Source of the DNA: Ampelocalamus luodianensis
Lineage: Eukaryota; Streptophyta; Magnoliopsida; Poales; Poaceae
Direction: 5' to 3'
Length of the DNA: 64,000 bases
NCBI GenBank assembly: GCA_036346255.1
Contig: CM070633.1
Location: 11,532,001-11,596,000, forward strand
Shown here piece by piece: positions 36,630 to 45,992 of the stretch (within the stretch, counting starts at the first letter, position 1; each line of letters opens with the position of its first letter). A model generated the notes under the pieces. That model searched no databases. It was given only the letters and a program-made list of their open reading frames with translations, and was not told the origin of the DNA. Made by a program: the position numbers and the translations under genes.

Positions 36630-36637
36630 TATTTATA
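36630..36637 (-). promoter_or_regulatory. T1 sense TATA box
   Basis: TATAAATA on the minus strand within a GGGAGGCTAT...ATAGCCTCCC palindrome, 126-133 bases from the LTR edge. It is the likely promoter for gag-pol transcription. In the other LTR the element is truncated at this motif. Confidence 0.5.
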
Positions 36638-36846
36638 GCCTCCCGACGTGGCATCTAAAAGTACATGTATGCCCCTAGCAAAGTACATTAGCCCTAGGGG
36701 CTGCAGGATCTTTTGTGCGCCCTATGCGTAGCCTCCGGTGTACGAGGTGTCCTCGTGGACACGGTCTATCTTGGGGGATACACCCGGTCCACCGTTCCTG
36801 CGGACCCCGTGCCCTTCGCCGGTCCTTTGCTGCCTTCTTTGGAGGG

Positions 36847-36955
36847 TCTCCTTGGGTCCTCCAGAGGGTCTTCGGGATCCTCTGGGGTGTCTTCGGTATC
36901 CTCCGGGGGGTCTTCGGGATCCTTCGAGGGGTCTTCGGGATCCTCCGAGTAAGTC
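36847..36955. repeat. 21 bp minisatellite
   Basis: About five units of the form GGGTCTTCGGGATCCTCCGGG with small changes. The unit is a multiple of three, so every frame through it stays open and gives IPKTPRR-type repeats on the minus strand. Confidence 0.75.
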
Positions 36956-37375
36956 CTTGGGAGACCTTTCGGTGCTGCCATGCTTCGCGAGGTCGTGGGG
37001 GCCGGTGGGGCATCCCTACGACAAGCCCCTCGTGATTGAGGTCTGCTTCGCCATGGCTGAAACCGCGCCATTCTCCTGTATGGTCCAAGCACACCGTCCC
37101 CTCTGTCGTGGCGAAGCTTTGTTGGTTGCGAAGGGTCTTCCTTCCCGCGGGCACTGTTTATTGCGGGGGACGTCTAGGGCGTCGTGCGTTTTAATGGTGT
37201 TTGCATGTGATGTGTCCTGACGGCGGCTGGGGCCGCCATGCGCCGTAACGGCGCTTGGGGCGCTGTGCGCCGTAACAACGCGTCATAATGGCACTGTTAC
37301 CCATATCGGCGCCTCCTCGTACTGCTCGCCATTGTATTGATGACATGTGGCGCCTGTTGGGTTGGCCTGGGCGGC

Positions 37376-37381
37376 TATAAG
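37376..37381 (+). promoter_or_regulatory. TATA box of T1 antisense gene
   Basis: TATAAG in GGCGGCTATAAGTAGCCGCC, with a CT-rich start region and the first ATG of the antisense gene at 37436. Spacing of about 60 bases to the ATG suits a short 5' leader. Confidence 0.5.
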
Positions 37382-37435
37382 TAGCCGCCGCCCCCCTTTT
37401 GAGCTTATTCTTTCGGTTCTTTTCAAACGGTTCAC

Positions 37436-40400
37436 ATGTGTTTCGCTACGCTCCGTGTTCGAAACATGACGAAGCGAGGCAAGGATGCTGTGGGGGAAGC
37501 GTCCTACACGAGTGACCTTGGGAGGTCTACGGTGACAGAGGCAGCGCTCTGGACGCTCGTGGAGGAGGGCAAGTTGGAGAGTATGAGGGTGGTCCGGGCC
37601 CCTGGAGCGGAGACAGTGCCGTCACCTTGGGCGGACGAGGCGGTACTTTTTTTGCATTTTTTGATGCCGGGTTGCGAATCCCGTGCGTGAACCTGGTGAA
37701 GGACGTTCTACAGTTGTACGGTGTAGAATTGGCACAGCTTACCCCCAACTCGGTTGTTAAGTTGTGGGTCTTCGAGTGGATGCTTCGAGCGGCCGGAGCT
37801 ATGGGCGAGGGTCGCCTTTTCGCCTTCTTGCACGATGCTCGCTGCCAGCCGAAGAAGAACAGCAACGGAGACACGCTGAATTTTGGCAGTGTCAATTTTC
37901 AACCGAAGTCGCGTTGCCAAATGTATCTGCCTGCTCTGGCGGCGCGGAACCATTGGGAGACGGCTTGGACGCGGAGGTGGTTCTACCACACCTCCGTCCC
38001 GGAAGATGGGCTGCGATCCCGAGGTGGGCTGATACAGCCCATCGCCAGCCCCGACATTGAGCTTACGTGAGGGAGGAGGCTCATATGCGCCTTCTTCTGG
38101 ACATGACGAGGCGCTTCTCCACGCGCGACTTGGTGGAGGAGTTTTGCGCCTTCGGCCTTTGGCCGTTGGCCCGGGTCTGGAACGTTGAGCGGGGCTCCTC
38201 CAGCTCTGGGCACCCCACTCTTATTGTGAGGGGGCACAAAGGTATGATTCTTGGCCCGGCTCCTTATGTGGGTTTTGAAAGATTACATTTGTTTCTTTTT
38301 ATTCGTTACAGCCGTGTCCATTGCCGAAGCGAGCCGCGCAGCGGAGATGCTTCTTGGCCCGTATACGGGTGAGGAGCACTCGAGGCGTGGTTTGGTTGTG
38401 CGGGAGGGGCGGTTGAACCGGGCGTATCCTGCCTCGGTTCGCCTCTCCGAACGTCCCGACCCGGAGGGCAAGAAGAAGAAACACGTCCGACCGGTGGAGG
38501 TTGAGGGAGCCAGGCCAATTTTTGTGGCCCCCCTGCGCATTGCTAGGCCCCGCAATGTTGGTGCTGCTTCGCACAATGCGGAGGGCTCAGGGCATGCGTC
38601 GAAGAGACCGGCGGCGGACCCTTCAGACCGGACGGAGGTTTCAGGGTCGGCTTTGAACGCTGATCCTTCCGGTCCGCATGGCACTTCGAGTGCGGGGGGG
38701 AGTCCCGCCGTGGTGGCCGAGCGAACCGCCTCGCAGGTGCGGCGAGCGGTCAGCTCTTTTGACGTTGTCGGGTTGGATACCGACGAGTCCTCCGGGCAGA
38801 GCACTCCCTCGAATGTTTATGGGGGCCAAGATGTTGCGATCAAGGTGCCACTCACCCCACGGGTACCGCATGGTAAGTTCTTGCTCCCACGGGTTGCTTG
38901 GTGCTTACTTTGCTTTATGCTGATGCTTTTAAAGGCTTCGATGTCGCAGCGAATGATGTGATGTGGGAGGAGGGGGCCGGTGGAGGAGGCTCTGGTCCTA
39001 TTGCTTCTAGAGGTGGGTAGTCGGGGGAGCATGGGCCTACTTATGGTTCGGGCACGGTGGACTTGGGGCCCATGTGCCGCGCCGATTTCCGGGTTAACGA
39101 AGGCGCCTCGCGGGTGTGCAGGGCGGTGATTGATTTTGCTGCACCACCTCTGCTTCAGGAACTCTTTGTGTGGATGACCTTGCCCGACATGATTGGGGTA
39201 TCGAGGCGAACGCCGTCAAGGTCCTCTTCTTTTTTTCCTTTCTCTTTTTTTTTGGTTTTTTATTTGTGTGGGGGGGCGTCGCTGATCGATTTTGCTTGTG
39301 CAGACCGTTATGCTGGCGAGGGCCCTTAATGACGATGTTGCGTCGGGCTTCGCCGAGATCCAGAAGCAAGTCGAGGATGAGCACGCTCAGAACGAGGTGC
39401 TCAGCGGCGAGCGCGGCGCTTTGGCCCTTAGGGTGCAAGCCCTGGAGGAGCAAGTCAAGGCCCTTCGGGGCGAAAAGGCGGTGCTTGAACAGGAGGTCCA
39501 CACCGAGCGTGAATTGTCAGCCTCCGTTGGGCTTGCTACTTGGCGAGCCATGGAGACCATCGAGGGGGCCGTGTCGCAACTTGGCGCCATTCCCCCAGCG
39601 AGGTGCCATCGGCCCTCGGAGATGGATATCATGTTCAGACGGCTTTGTCGCGCCGGAGAAGTGTGCCTCCCGGCCGCCCGCGCGTATGGTGATCACTGCG
39701 CGAAGGCTGCTTGGTCTGCGACGCTTGCTTCGCTCGGCAAGGCCGGATGCACCCATATTGACGGTCTTGCGGCCCGGTCTGTCGCGGTGGCCACTGCGGA
39801 GAAAGTGGTGGCCGCACGGAACCATACGAGGAAGGCCGGGAGGGTCCTGCTACAGGATTACTGGTCCCTACGTGGCCACAACGACGCGACGGAGTCGTTC
39901 CAGGCTGCGCAGGCGCAGCGGGAGAAGGGAAAGGCCCCGGTGGGGACCTCGATGGAAGATGCACGGGTCGACAAGCGGGGGTACACCCCACACGATAAGG
40001 TGTGACCACCCGCTTTTTAGGTTATAGTTGGTGTTGGTGGTTCATAGTGTTTTTTTTCTCGCTCCACTTTTGTTTGCTGTAAGGGGCGTTTTGTAGGAGG
40101 GGAACCTCCTTTTGTGTAAGACCATCCTCTTTTTTTAAAATAAAAAAGGTTCAGTACGATCGCGTGTGATTTGTTTGTTTGAAATCGGGCTTCGCATGTA
40201 CAGGACGAACGATTATTTCTTAAGCGGGCCGCCGAGCGGGGTCCCGCTCCATCCGAAGCGCCAAGTATTAAGAGAAGCACCGGCCGCCAGGGCTCGAAGG
40301 ATGAGCGGAGTGTGGTGTCCGTTTGGCCTTTACAACTGTGCTATCGGGGGGCTGTTTATCACGGTGCGAAGTGGCAGCGGTGGAAACTAGTGAACCCCAT

Positions 40401-40701
40401 CGGCTCTAGGAGGGAGTTTCATCGTGCCCGCAAGAGGAAGGCGGCCGAGGCGCGTGAGGAGATTCGGGCGTTTTGGAGGCGCCGAGAGGCGATGGCTGTC
40501 GGCGTTGATGTGGACCCCCTCGCGTCGTGCGCTGAGTCTGTGCCTCCGCACGCAGGTGTTTCGAGTGAGAGCTCGTCTGAGTCCTTGGATGAGCTCGAAG
40601 CCACGCAGAGGGAATTAGCGAGGCTGATGGCGTCCGGGGCGTCAGATGAGGAGCTACTAGAATGGGCTACACGCACGGAGGAATGGGACTTTGTCCCGTA
40701 G
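37436..40701 (+). pseudogene. T1 antisense five-exon gene
   Basis: Plus-strand gene opposite to pol. Exon 1 is 37436-38241 (ATG 37436 or 37466), exon 2 38312-38872, exon 3 38935-39220, exon 4 39304-39999, exon 5 40204-40701. Introns begin GT and end AG, and exons 3-4 and 4-5 join in phase. Exon 1 resembles the 'putative gypsy type transposon' domain of grass retroelements (FFAFFDAGLRIPC, FWYHTSV-like and PLARVWN stretches). Exon 2 is low-complexity Ser/Pro/Gly. Exon 4 has a heptad-like coiled coil (ALRVQALEEQVKALRGEKAV), and exon 5 is acidic at its end. Breaks: a frame change at the T runs near 37650, another near 38070 and a stop at about 39019. Role unknown. Confidence 0.7.
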
Positions 40702-40790
40702 GCGTGTCGAATTATTGTTGTAACCTTGTATTGTGTGGTTTGTATTTGTTGTGGGCAGAGCTTGTTGTAATCTATTGTTGAAATTTGATT

Positions 40791-40796
40791 AATAAA
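40791..40796 (+). terminator. Polyadenylation signal of T1 antisense gene
   Basis: AATAAA in GATTAATAAAGACT, about 90 bases after the exon 5 stop, preceded by T/G-rich sequence (TTGTTGTAA, TGTGTGG). Confidence 0.55.
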
Positions 40797-40840
40797 GACT
40801 AGCTATAATTTGTCCTTTGCGAAGGGTGCCTATATTTTTT

Positions 40841-41254
40841 TGCGAGGGGGAGCGAAGCCGCGCTCGTCCCCCTACCTTCTTTTGATAGGGCTTTAGGGAG
40901 CCCTATACGCATATTTTTGTTTTGCGAGGTAGGGGCGAAGCCGCGCTCGTCCCCCTACCTTCTTTTTATAGGGCTTCGGGGAGCCCTATACGCATATTTT
41001 TGTTTTGCGAGGTAGGGGCGAAGCCGCGCTCGTCCCCCTACCTTCTTTTGATAGGGCTCCAGGGAGCCCTATATGTATATTTTTGTTTTGCGAGGTAGGA
41101 GCGAAGCCGCGCTCGTCCCCCTACCTTCTTTTGATAGGGCTTCGGGGAGCCCTATACGTATATTTTTGTTTTGCGAGGTAGGAGCGAAGCCGCTCTCGTC
41201 CCCCTACCTTCTTTTGATGGGGCTTCGGGGAGCCCTATACGTATATTTATATGT
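40841..41254. repeat. 83 bp tandem array, five units
   Basis: Starts of TGCGAGG at 40841, 40923, 41006, 41089 and 41172 show five units of 82-83 bp. Each contains CGAAGCCGCGCTCGTCCCCC and an AGGGCTTCGGGGAGCCCTAT hairpin. No coding role is seen. Confidence 0.92.
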
Positions 41255-41271
41255 ATAAATATTTTTTATAG

Positions 41272-41650
41272 ACTCGGGCCCTCGAGGGACCTCGGTGTGC
41301 ACCGGGGCCGAAGGCCATGTGTGTCTTGTTTTATACACTCGGGCCCTCGGGGGACCTCGGTGTGCACCGGGGCCGAAGGCCACGCGCGGTGTCTTGTTTT
41401 ATACACTCGGGCCCTTAGGGGACCTCGGTGTGCACCGGGGCCGAAGGCCATGCGCGGTGTCTTGTTTTATACACTCGGGGCCTTGGGGGACCTCAGTGTG
41501 CACCAGGGCCGAAGGTCATGCGCGGTGTCTTGTTTTATACACTCGGGCCCTCAGGGGACCTCGGTGTGCACCGGGGCCGGAGGCCATGCGCGGTGCCTTA
41601 TTTTATACACTCGGGCCCTCGGGGGACCTCAGTGTGCGCCGGGGTTCTTT
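41272..41650. repeat. 68 bp tandem array, six units
   Basis: Starts of ACTCGGG at 41272, 41337, 41405, 41473, 41541 and 41609; units are 65-68 bp. Each holds GGACCTCGGTGTGCACCGGG. Translation yields repeated GPRGTSVCTGAEGH peptides that follow the array and are not a gene. Confidence 0.92.
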
Positions 41651-41805
41651 CTATATTGCATTGGTACAAAATGCCCAAAAGGGTGTTACACATGCTCTTA
41701 CAAATCCCCCCTTAATTTCTGCTACAGGGCGGGGTTTTTGTCCGGTCGCAGCTGAGGTTTTTACAATGGGGCTACTAAGGGTAGAACTTGCGAAGACTCT
41801 TGGCG

Positions 41806-42927
41806 TTACACGTGTGGTCGAGCTGCCATCCCTCGGGTGTACCTATGTGGTAGGACCCTGCCCTTGTGCTTTGGATGATATGTAGGGCCCTTCCCATTTG
41901 GACTGCAGCTTGCCAACTGTCGTGGGGTTCGCCACTCGTTTGAGGACCATGTCTCCTGGTGCGAGGGGTGGGCCCGGACCTTCTTGTTATACGCCCTTGC
42001 GACGCCTGTTGCGTACCTTGCCATGTTTGATATGGCCTGTACGCGGTGCTCCTCTATCGTATCCAGGGAAACTTCCCGCCCTTCCGGATTGTCGGTGTGG
42101 CTTGCTCGGAGGGACTTGGCGGCGAGTTCTTCTGGGTCATGGCTTCATCCCCGAAGATGAGCTTGAAAGGAGAGAAACCGGTGGCTCTGGTTGGCGAGGT
42201 TCGGAGTGCCCATATGGCCTTCTATAGCTCTTCGGGCCACAATCCTTTTGGCAGGCCCACTAGGCATTTGTTGAGGCCTGCCAATATGTTGCCGTCTGCC
42301 CTTTCGACTGCTCCATTGGACTCAGGGTGGCCAACGGATGCGAAGCATATGGTGGCCCCCAAGCCCTCGCAAAATGACCTGAAGGCTGCGGAGTCGAACT
42401 GGGTGCCATTATCGGTGACTATCTCGCGAGGTACTCCGTACCTACAAATGACGTTCTTCCAAACGAAGCATTGGGCTGCCGCTGATGTTATTTTTGGTAC
42501 TGGCTCGGCTTCTACCCACCTTGAGAATTATTCAATGGCGACGAAGGCGAAGCGAAGGTTGCCCTTTGCCGCTGTGAAGGGGCCGATGATATCGAGGCCC
42601 CATCTTGCGGCGACCGCACCGCGGTAGGGCCGCAGCGGGATGGGGACGCGGTTGGGGATCGCCCACCGACACCCCCGTAATGCCGACGAGGTGTTGTGCG
42701 TCGCGCAGCGCCGTCGGCCAGTAAAAGCCTTGCCGGAAGGCTTTGGCCACAATGCTCTGTGGGGCCTGATGTGCTCCGTAGGCTCCCTCGTGTATTTCCC
42801 CAAGGAGGTGCTGACCTTCCTGTTGGGAAATGCACCATAGGAAGGGGGTACAAATGCCCCCTTTCGCCTTTGATGAGGAGGTAATTTCTGGCCCAGTACT
42901 TGAGCCGTTTTGCTTCAATCGGATCAT
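41806..42927 (-). pseudogene. T1 integrase
   Basis: The minus strand carries a zinc-binding region at about 42790-42600 (LGEIHEGAYG, then QGFYWPTAL), then a core from about 42530: FSRWVEAEPVP after a TAG stop near 42530, NVICRYGVPREI near 42430, and IVTDNGTQF with a catalytic Asp near 42400. The C-terminal part (MARYATGVARAYNKKV near 42010, then the end near 41810) follows. Frames shift near 42820, 42620 and 41960. Confidence 0.8.
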
Positions 42928-43240
42928 CAGGTTCTCTGCTTGTCAGGTAGGCGATGATGATGTTGTGTCAGTCTGTGGCGTCAATGTGCGCCACGTGGTG
43001 CGCTTTGCCTTGCGACGCCTTGGCAGGCTTGGTACCTTCGGGCTCGGCCCCTTGTGACTTGAGCGATGCCCCTAGTGCTCCGGGCGGAGCCCCTAGTGCT
43101 CCGCATGGGATAGTGGGCGCCCCGGCCAAGGCGAAAGGGTTGTTAAGTATCTCGTAGAAGACCTCTGGCGGGGGTCGGTCATTTTAACTAGCCATCTTTG
43201 CGAGGAGATCAGCGGCTTCGTTGGCACTTCTGGGGATTGC
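42928..43240 (-). pseudogene. T1 linker between second RNase H and integrase
   Basis: Continuation of pol in broken frames. It has an ANEAADLLAKMA stretch just after the RNase H, ending in a stop (43185-43235), an Ala/Pro/Gly-rich repeat (GALGAPPGA at 43050-43110) and an IEAKRLKYWARNYLL stretch near 42900. Confidence 0.65.
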
Positions 43241-43807
43241 CTAGACGGTGATTCCGAGGAACCCCTTAGCGACGGCCCGTACCGCTGCGAGGTATCGAGC
43301 CATTTGGGGATCCCTTGTTTCAAATGTCTTATCGAAGTGTCCCGTCATAAGGCGTGAATCACTTTTGACCACCACTCGCTTTGCTCCTAGCGCTTTCGCT
43401 CTGTGGAGGCCTAGGTGGAGTGCCTCGTATTCTGAGGCATTGTTTGTGGTGGAAAAGTTGAGTCGCGCGGCGTGTGAGATGCTTCGACCATCTGGGGCGA
43501 CAAGGATGGCCTCCGCGCCTGCTCCTGTGGCGCACCAGGAGCCGTCGGTGTATAGTGTCCATGGTGTCTCGATGGTATTGGCTGGCTGTTCCGTGTGATG
43601 GGTCCACTCGGCGACGAAGTCGGCCAATGATTGGGATTTTATTGTGGTGCGCGGAGCAAACGTGATGTCAAAGGGTGCGAGTTCCGCGGCCCATTTGCCG
43701 ATCCGTCCGGAGGCATCCTTGTTTCGCAACATGAGAGCCAGCGGGTAGGAAGTTGGAATTGTGATTGCATGCGCGAGGAAGTAATGGCGAAGCTTACTCG
43801 AGGCCAT
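43241..43807 (-). pseudogene. T1 second (archaeal-type) RNase H
   Basis: Clean 188-codon frame. It opens with the end of the first RNase H (HYFLAHAITIPTSYPL, ALMLRNKD, FDITFAPRTTIKSQSLADFVAEW). The second RNase H then begins at WTLYTDGSW (first Asp), with NNASEYEAL (Glu) and VVVKSDSRL (Asp). All three acidic residues are kept. An additional RNase H of this kind after the first is characteristic of Tat/Athila-type gypsy elements (established knowledge). A stop follows at 43241. Confidence 0.85.
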
Positions 43808-43845
43808 GAGCAGGGCGTACGCTAGCTTTTCCAGCTCCGTGTATC

Positions 43846-44828
43846 TTATCTTAGCTCCCTAGAGCGCTTTGAGACATAGTAGACGGGTCGCTGTCCGTCT
43901 TCTTCTTGGACGAGGACCGCGCTGACCGCGGAAGCGGATGCGGCGAGGTGCAACAGGAGTCGTGCTCCTGGCCTTGGGCTGGTGAGGCTTGGTAGCTGAG
44001 CGATGTACTCCTTGAGTTCTTGGAATGCGTGTTGGCACTCTTCTGTCCATCGGAACGGCTCCGCACCTCGAAGGGTCTTGAAGAAGGGCAAAGCCCGCTC
44101 CGCCGAGCGGGATAAGAATAAGCTGAGGGCTGCGAGGCGCCCTGTGAGTTTTTGCACCTCTCGGGCGCTGCGGGGGGTGGTTGCATTTCTTGTATGGCCC
44201 TGATTTTATCTGGGTTTGCTTTGATTCCTCTATTTGAGACGAGGAACCCCAACAACTTTCCTGCCCTGACGCCGAAGGCGCATTTCTCTGGGTTGAGTTT
44301 GACTCCTTTTGCTCGGAGGTTGGCGAAAGTTTCTCGCAGGTCCCCGGGGTGGGAGCCCGCGAGCTTGCTTTTCACTACAATGTTGTCGACATAGGCCTCA
44401 ACGTTCCTGCCGAGCTGCCCTGCGAGGACTCTTGTGATAAGGCGGGTAAATGTGGCTCCCGCATTTTTCAGCCCGAAGGGCATGCGATGGTAGCAGTAGG
44501 TGCCAATGGGGGTGATGAAGGCGGTTTTTGCTTCATACTCCTTAGCCATGAATATCTGATGATATCCGGAGTATGCATCCAAGGAGCTCATAAGCTCGCA
44601 CCCTGACGTGGCGTCTACTAACTGGTCGATGCGTGGTAAGGGGAAGTCATACTTTGGGCACGCCTTGTTGAGGTCAGTGAAGTCGACGCACATGCGCCAT
44701 TGGCCAGTACTTTTTTGGACGAGGACCGGGTTGGCGAGCCATTCGGAGTGCTTGATTTCGTGAATAACGCCGGCTGTCAAGAGCTTAGCGATTTCCTTCT
44801 TTGCTGCTTCGAGGCGTTCGGGCGTCAT
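43846..44828 (-). pseudogene. T1 reverse transcriptase and first RNase H start
   Basis: Frame 44828-43851. RT motifs are LLTAGVIHEIKHSEWLANPV, WRMCVDFTDLNKACP, SLDAYSGYHQI (first Asp), MPFGLKNAGATF and, at about 44370-44390, AYVDNIVVKSK, where the usual YVDD has become YVDN. The RNase H start continues in a second frame (44157-43846) with FQELKEYIAQLPSL and YYVSKRS. The 44828 frame shifts near 44160. The lost Asp alone would disable catalysis. Confidence 0.85.
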
Positions 44829-45241
44829 GCGCCGGAGCTTCTGCTTCTTTGGGACTGCGTCCGCTCAGATGGCCAGCCGATGCTTGATTGTGTCCCTAGC
44901 GACGCCAGGGATATCTTCTGGGCTCCATGCAAAGATGTCGGCGTTGTCGCGGAGCACCCGGAGGATGTTGCTGTGTTCTTCCTCCATGAGTTCTGCCCCG
45001 AGGGCCACCGTTTTCTCCAGAGAATCGTCCCGGAGGGGCACCCTTCGAAGCTGTCCTTCTGGCTTCGCCTTTGGGGCCCATTTGCCAACCAAGGCCCTGC
45101 TTTGCGGTCCTGCGTTTGCCTCAACCGCATGAACGCGTCGATTGTGCGATCCCAACTCCATTTCGGCCCGACGAGCAAGGTGTTGGTTTGCCCGTATTGT
45201 AATAACACCTTTGCGCGTGGGGATCTTCATGCACAGGTAGT
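44829..45241 (-). pseudogene. T1 pol upstream of RT
   Basis: Minus-strand frame with YLCMKIPTRKGVITIRANQ (about 45230-45180), then DDSLEKTVALGAEL, then FAWSPEDIPG and an IKHRLAI end near 44870. These motifs precede RT in Tat elements. The region is cut at about 45241 by the start of C. The link back to the protease (55796) lacks a stretch of pol. Confidence 0.75.
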
Positions 45242-45960
45242 TGGTGCCTGTGTTCTTTCCTATGGGAAGAAGTGGGAGAAGTGCTTGCCGTTTGCAGAGT
45301 TCTCCTACAACAATAGTTTCCAAGGTAGTCTTGGCATGGCACCGTTTGAGGCTTTGTATGGGAGGAGGTGTAGAACCCCTTTGAACTGGTCGGAAACTGG
45401 TGAGCGTCAGTTCTTTGGGCTAGATTCCATCAATGAGGCCGAAAGCCAGGTTCAGCTGATTCGTGAGCATCTGCGCATGGCCCAGTCCAGGCAAAAGAGC
45501 TATGCGGATCGTTGTCATCGGGAGTTGAGCTTTGAGCCCAATGACTTTGTTTATCTCAAGGTCTCACCCTTGAAGGGCCATCAGCGTTTTGGCGTCAAGG
45601 GCAAGTTAGCTCCTCGATATGTTGGGCCTTATCGCATCATCGAGAGGATTGGAGCTGTTGCATACAGATTGGAGTTGCCAGCTTCACTTGAGAGTGTGCA
45701 CGACGTGTTCCATGTGTCACACTTAAAGAAGTGCCTCCGTGTTCCAGTAGAGGAAACTCCGTTGGAAAATCTCGATGTGCAAGAAAATTTGACCTATCAT
45801 GAGCATCCTGCTCGATTCTCAAGAATCGAACGAAGGACAAGGAACCATGTCATCAAGTTCCTTAAGGTTGATGGTCCAACCATTCTCAAGATGAGGCAAC
45901 TTGGGAGCGCCAAGATCGTCTTCGTGCAGATTACCCATCCTTCTTCTCCGAGTAAGCGTA
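45242..45960 (+). pseudogene. C: chromovirus integrase end and chromodomain
   Basis: Plus-strand frame with CVLSYGKKWEKCLPFAEFSYNNSF, MAPFEALYGRRCRTPLNW, FVYLKVSPLKGHQRF and YVGPYRIIERIGAVAYRLELP, typical of the integrase C-terminal half. The chromodomain begins at RIERRTRNHVIKFLKV and is then frameshifted near 45865. The element is truncated on its left: catalytic core, RT and gag are absent. A long open frame that starts at 44700 and joins this is a chimera with T1 antisense sequence. Confidence 0.85.
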
Positions 45961-45978
45961 ATCTGGGTGAGATTCTTG

Positions 45979-45992
45979 TAAGGGGGAGGTTT
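45979..45992 (+). other. C polypurine tract
   Basis: AAGGGGGAGGTTTT stands just before the LTR start TGTAACATCCC at 45993. Confidence 0.7.

Larger units (their letters stand above)
36505..37430 (-). repeat. T1 LTR, 3' side (right end unresolved)
   Basis: Starts TGTCGTAGTGAGAAGAC, and its first 130 bases match 57591-57722. It holds a TATA box on each strand and a 21 bp minisatellite. The boundary with the interior was not located; it lies somewhere before the antisense gene. Minus-strand frames in this part (36675-37154) translate the minisatellite and are not supported as genes. Confidence 0.65.

Noticed and set aside
36675..37154. Minus-strand frame with IPKTPRR repeats
   Set aside because: It follows the 21 bp minisatellite in the T1 LTR; the unit is a multiple of three, so openness is expected.
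40841..41650. CRISPR-like array
   Set aside because: The units are directly tandem with no unique spacers, in a plant retroelement.
41171..41885. Repeat-protein-like frames (GPRGTSVCTGAEGH repeats)
   Set aside because: They translate the 68 bp array; several frames are open at once because of the repeat, and none has a start or context of its own.
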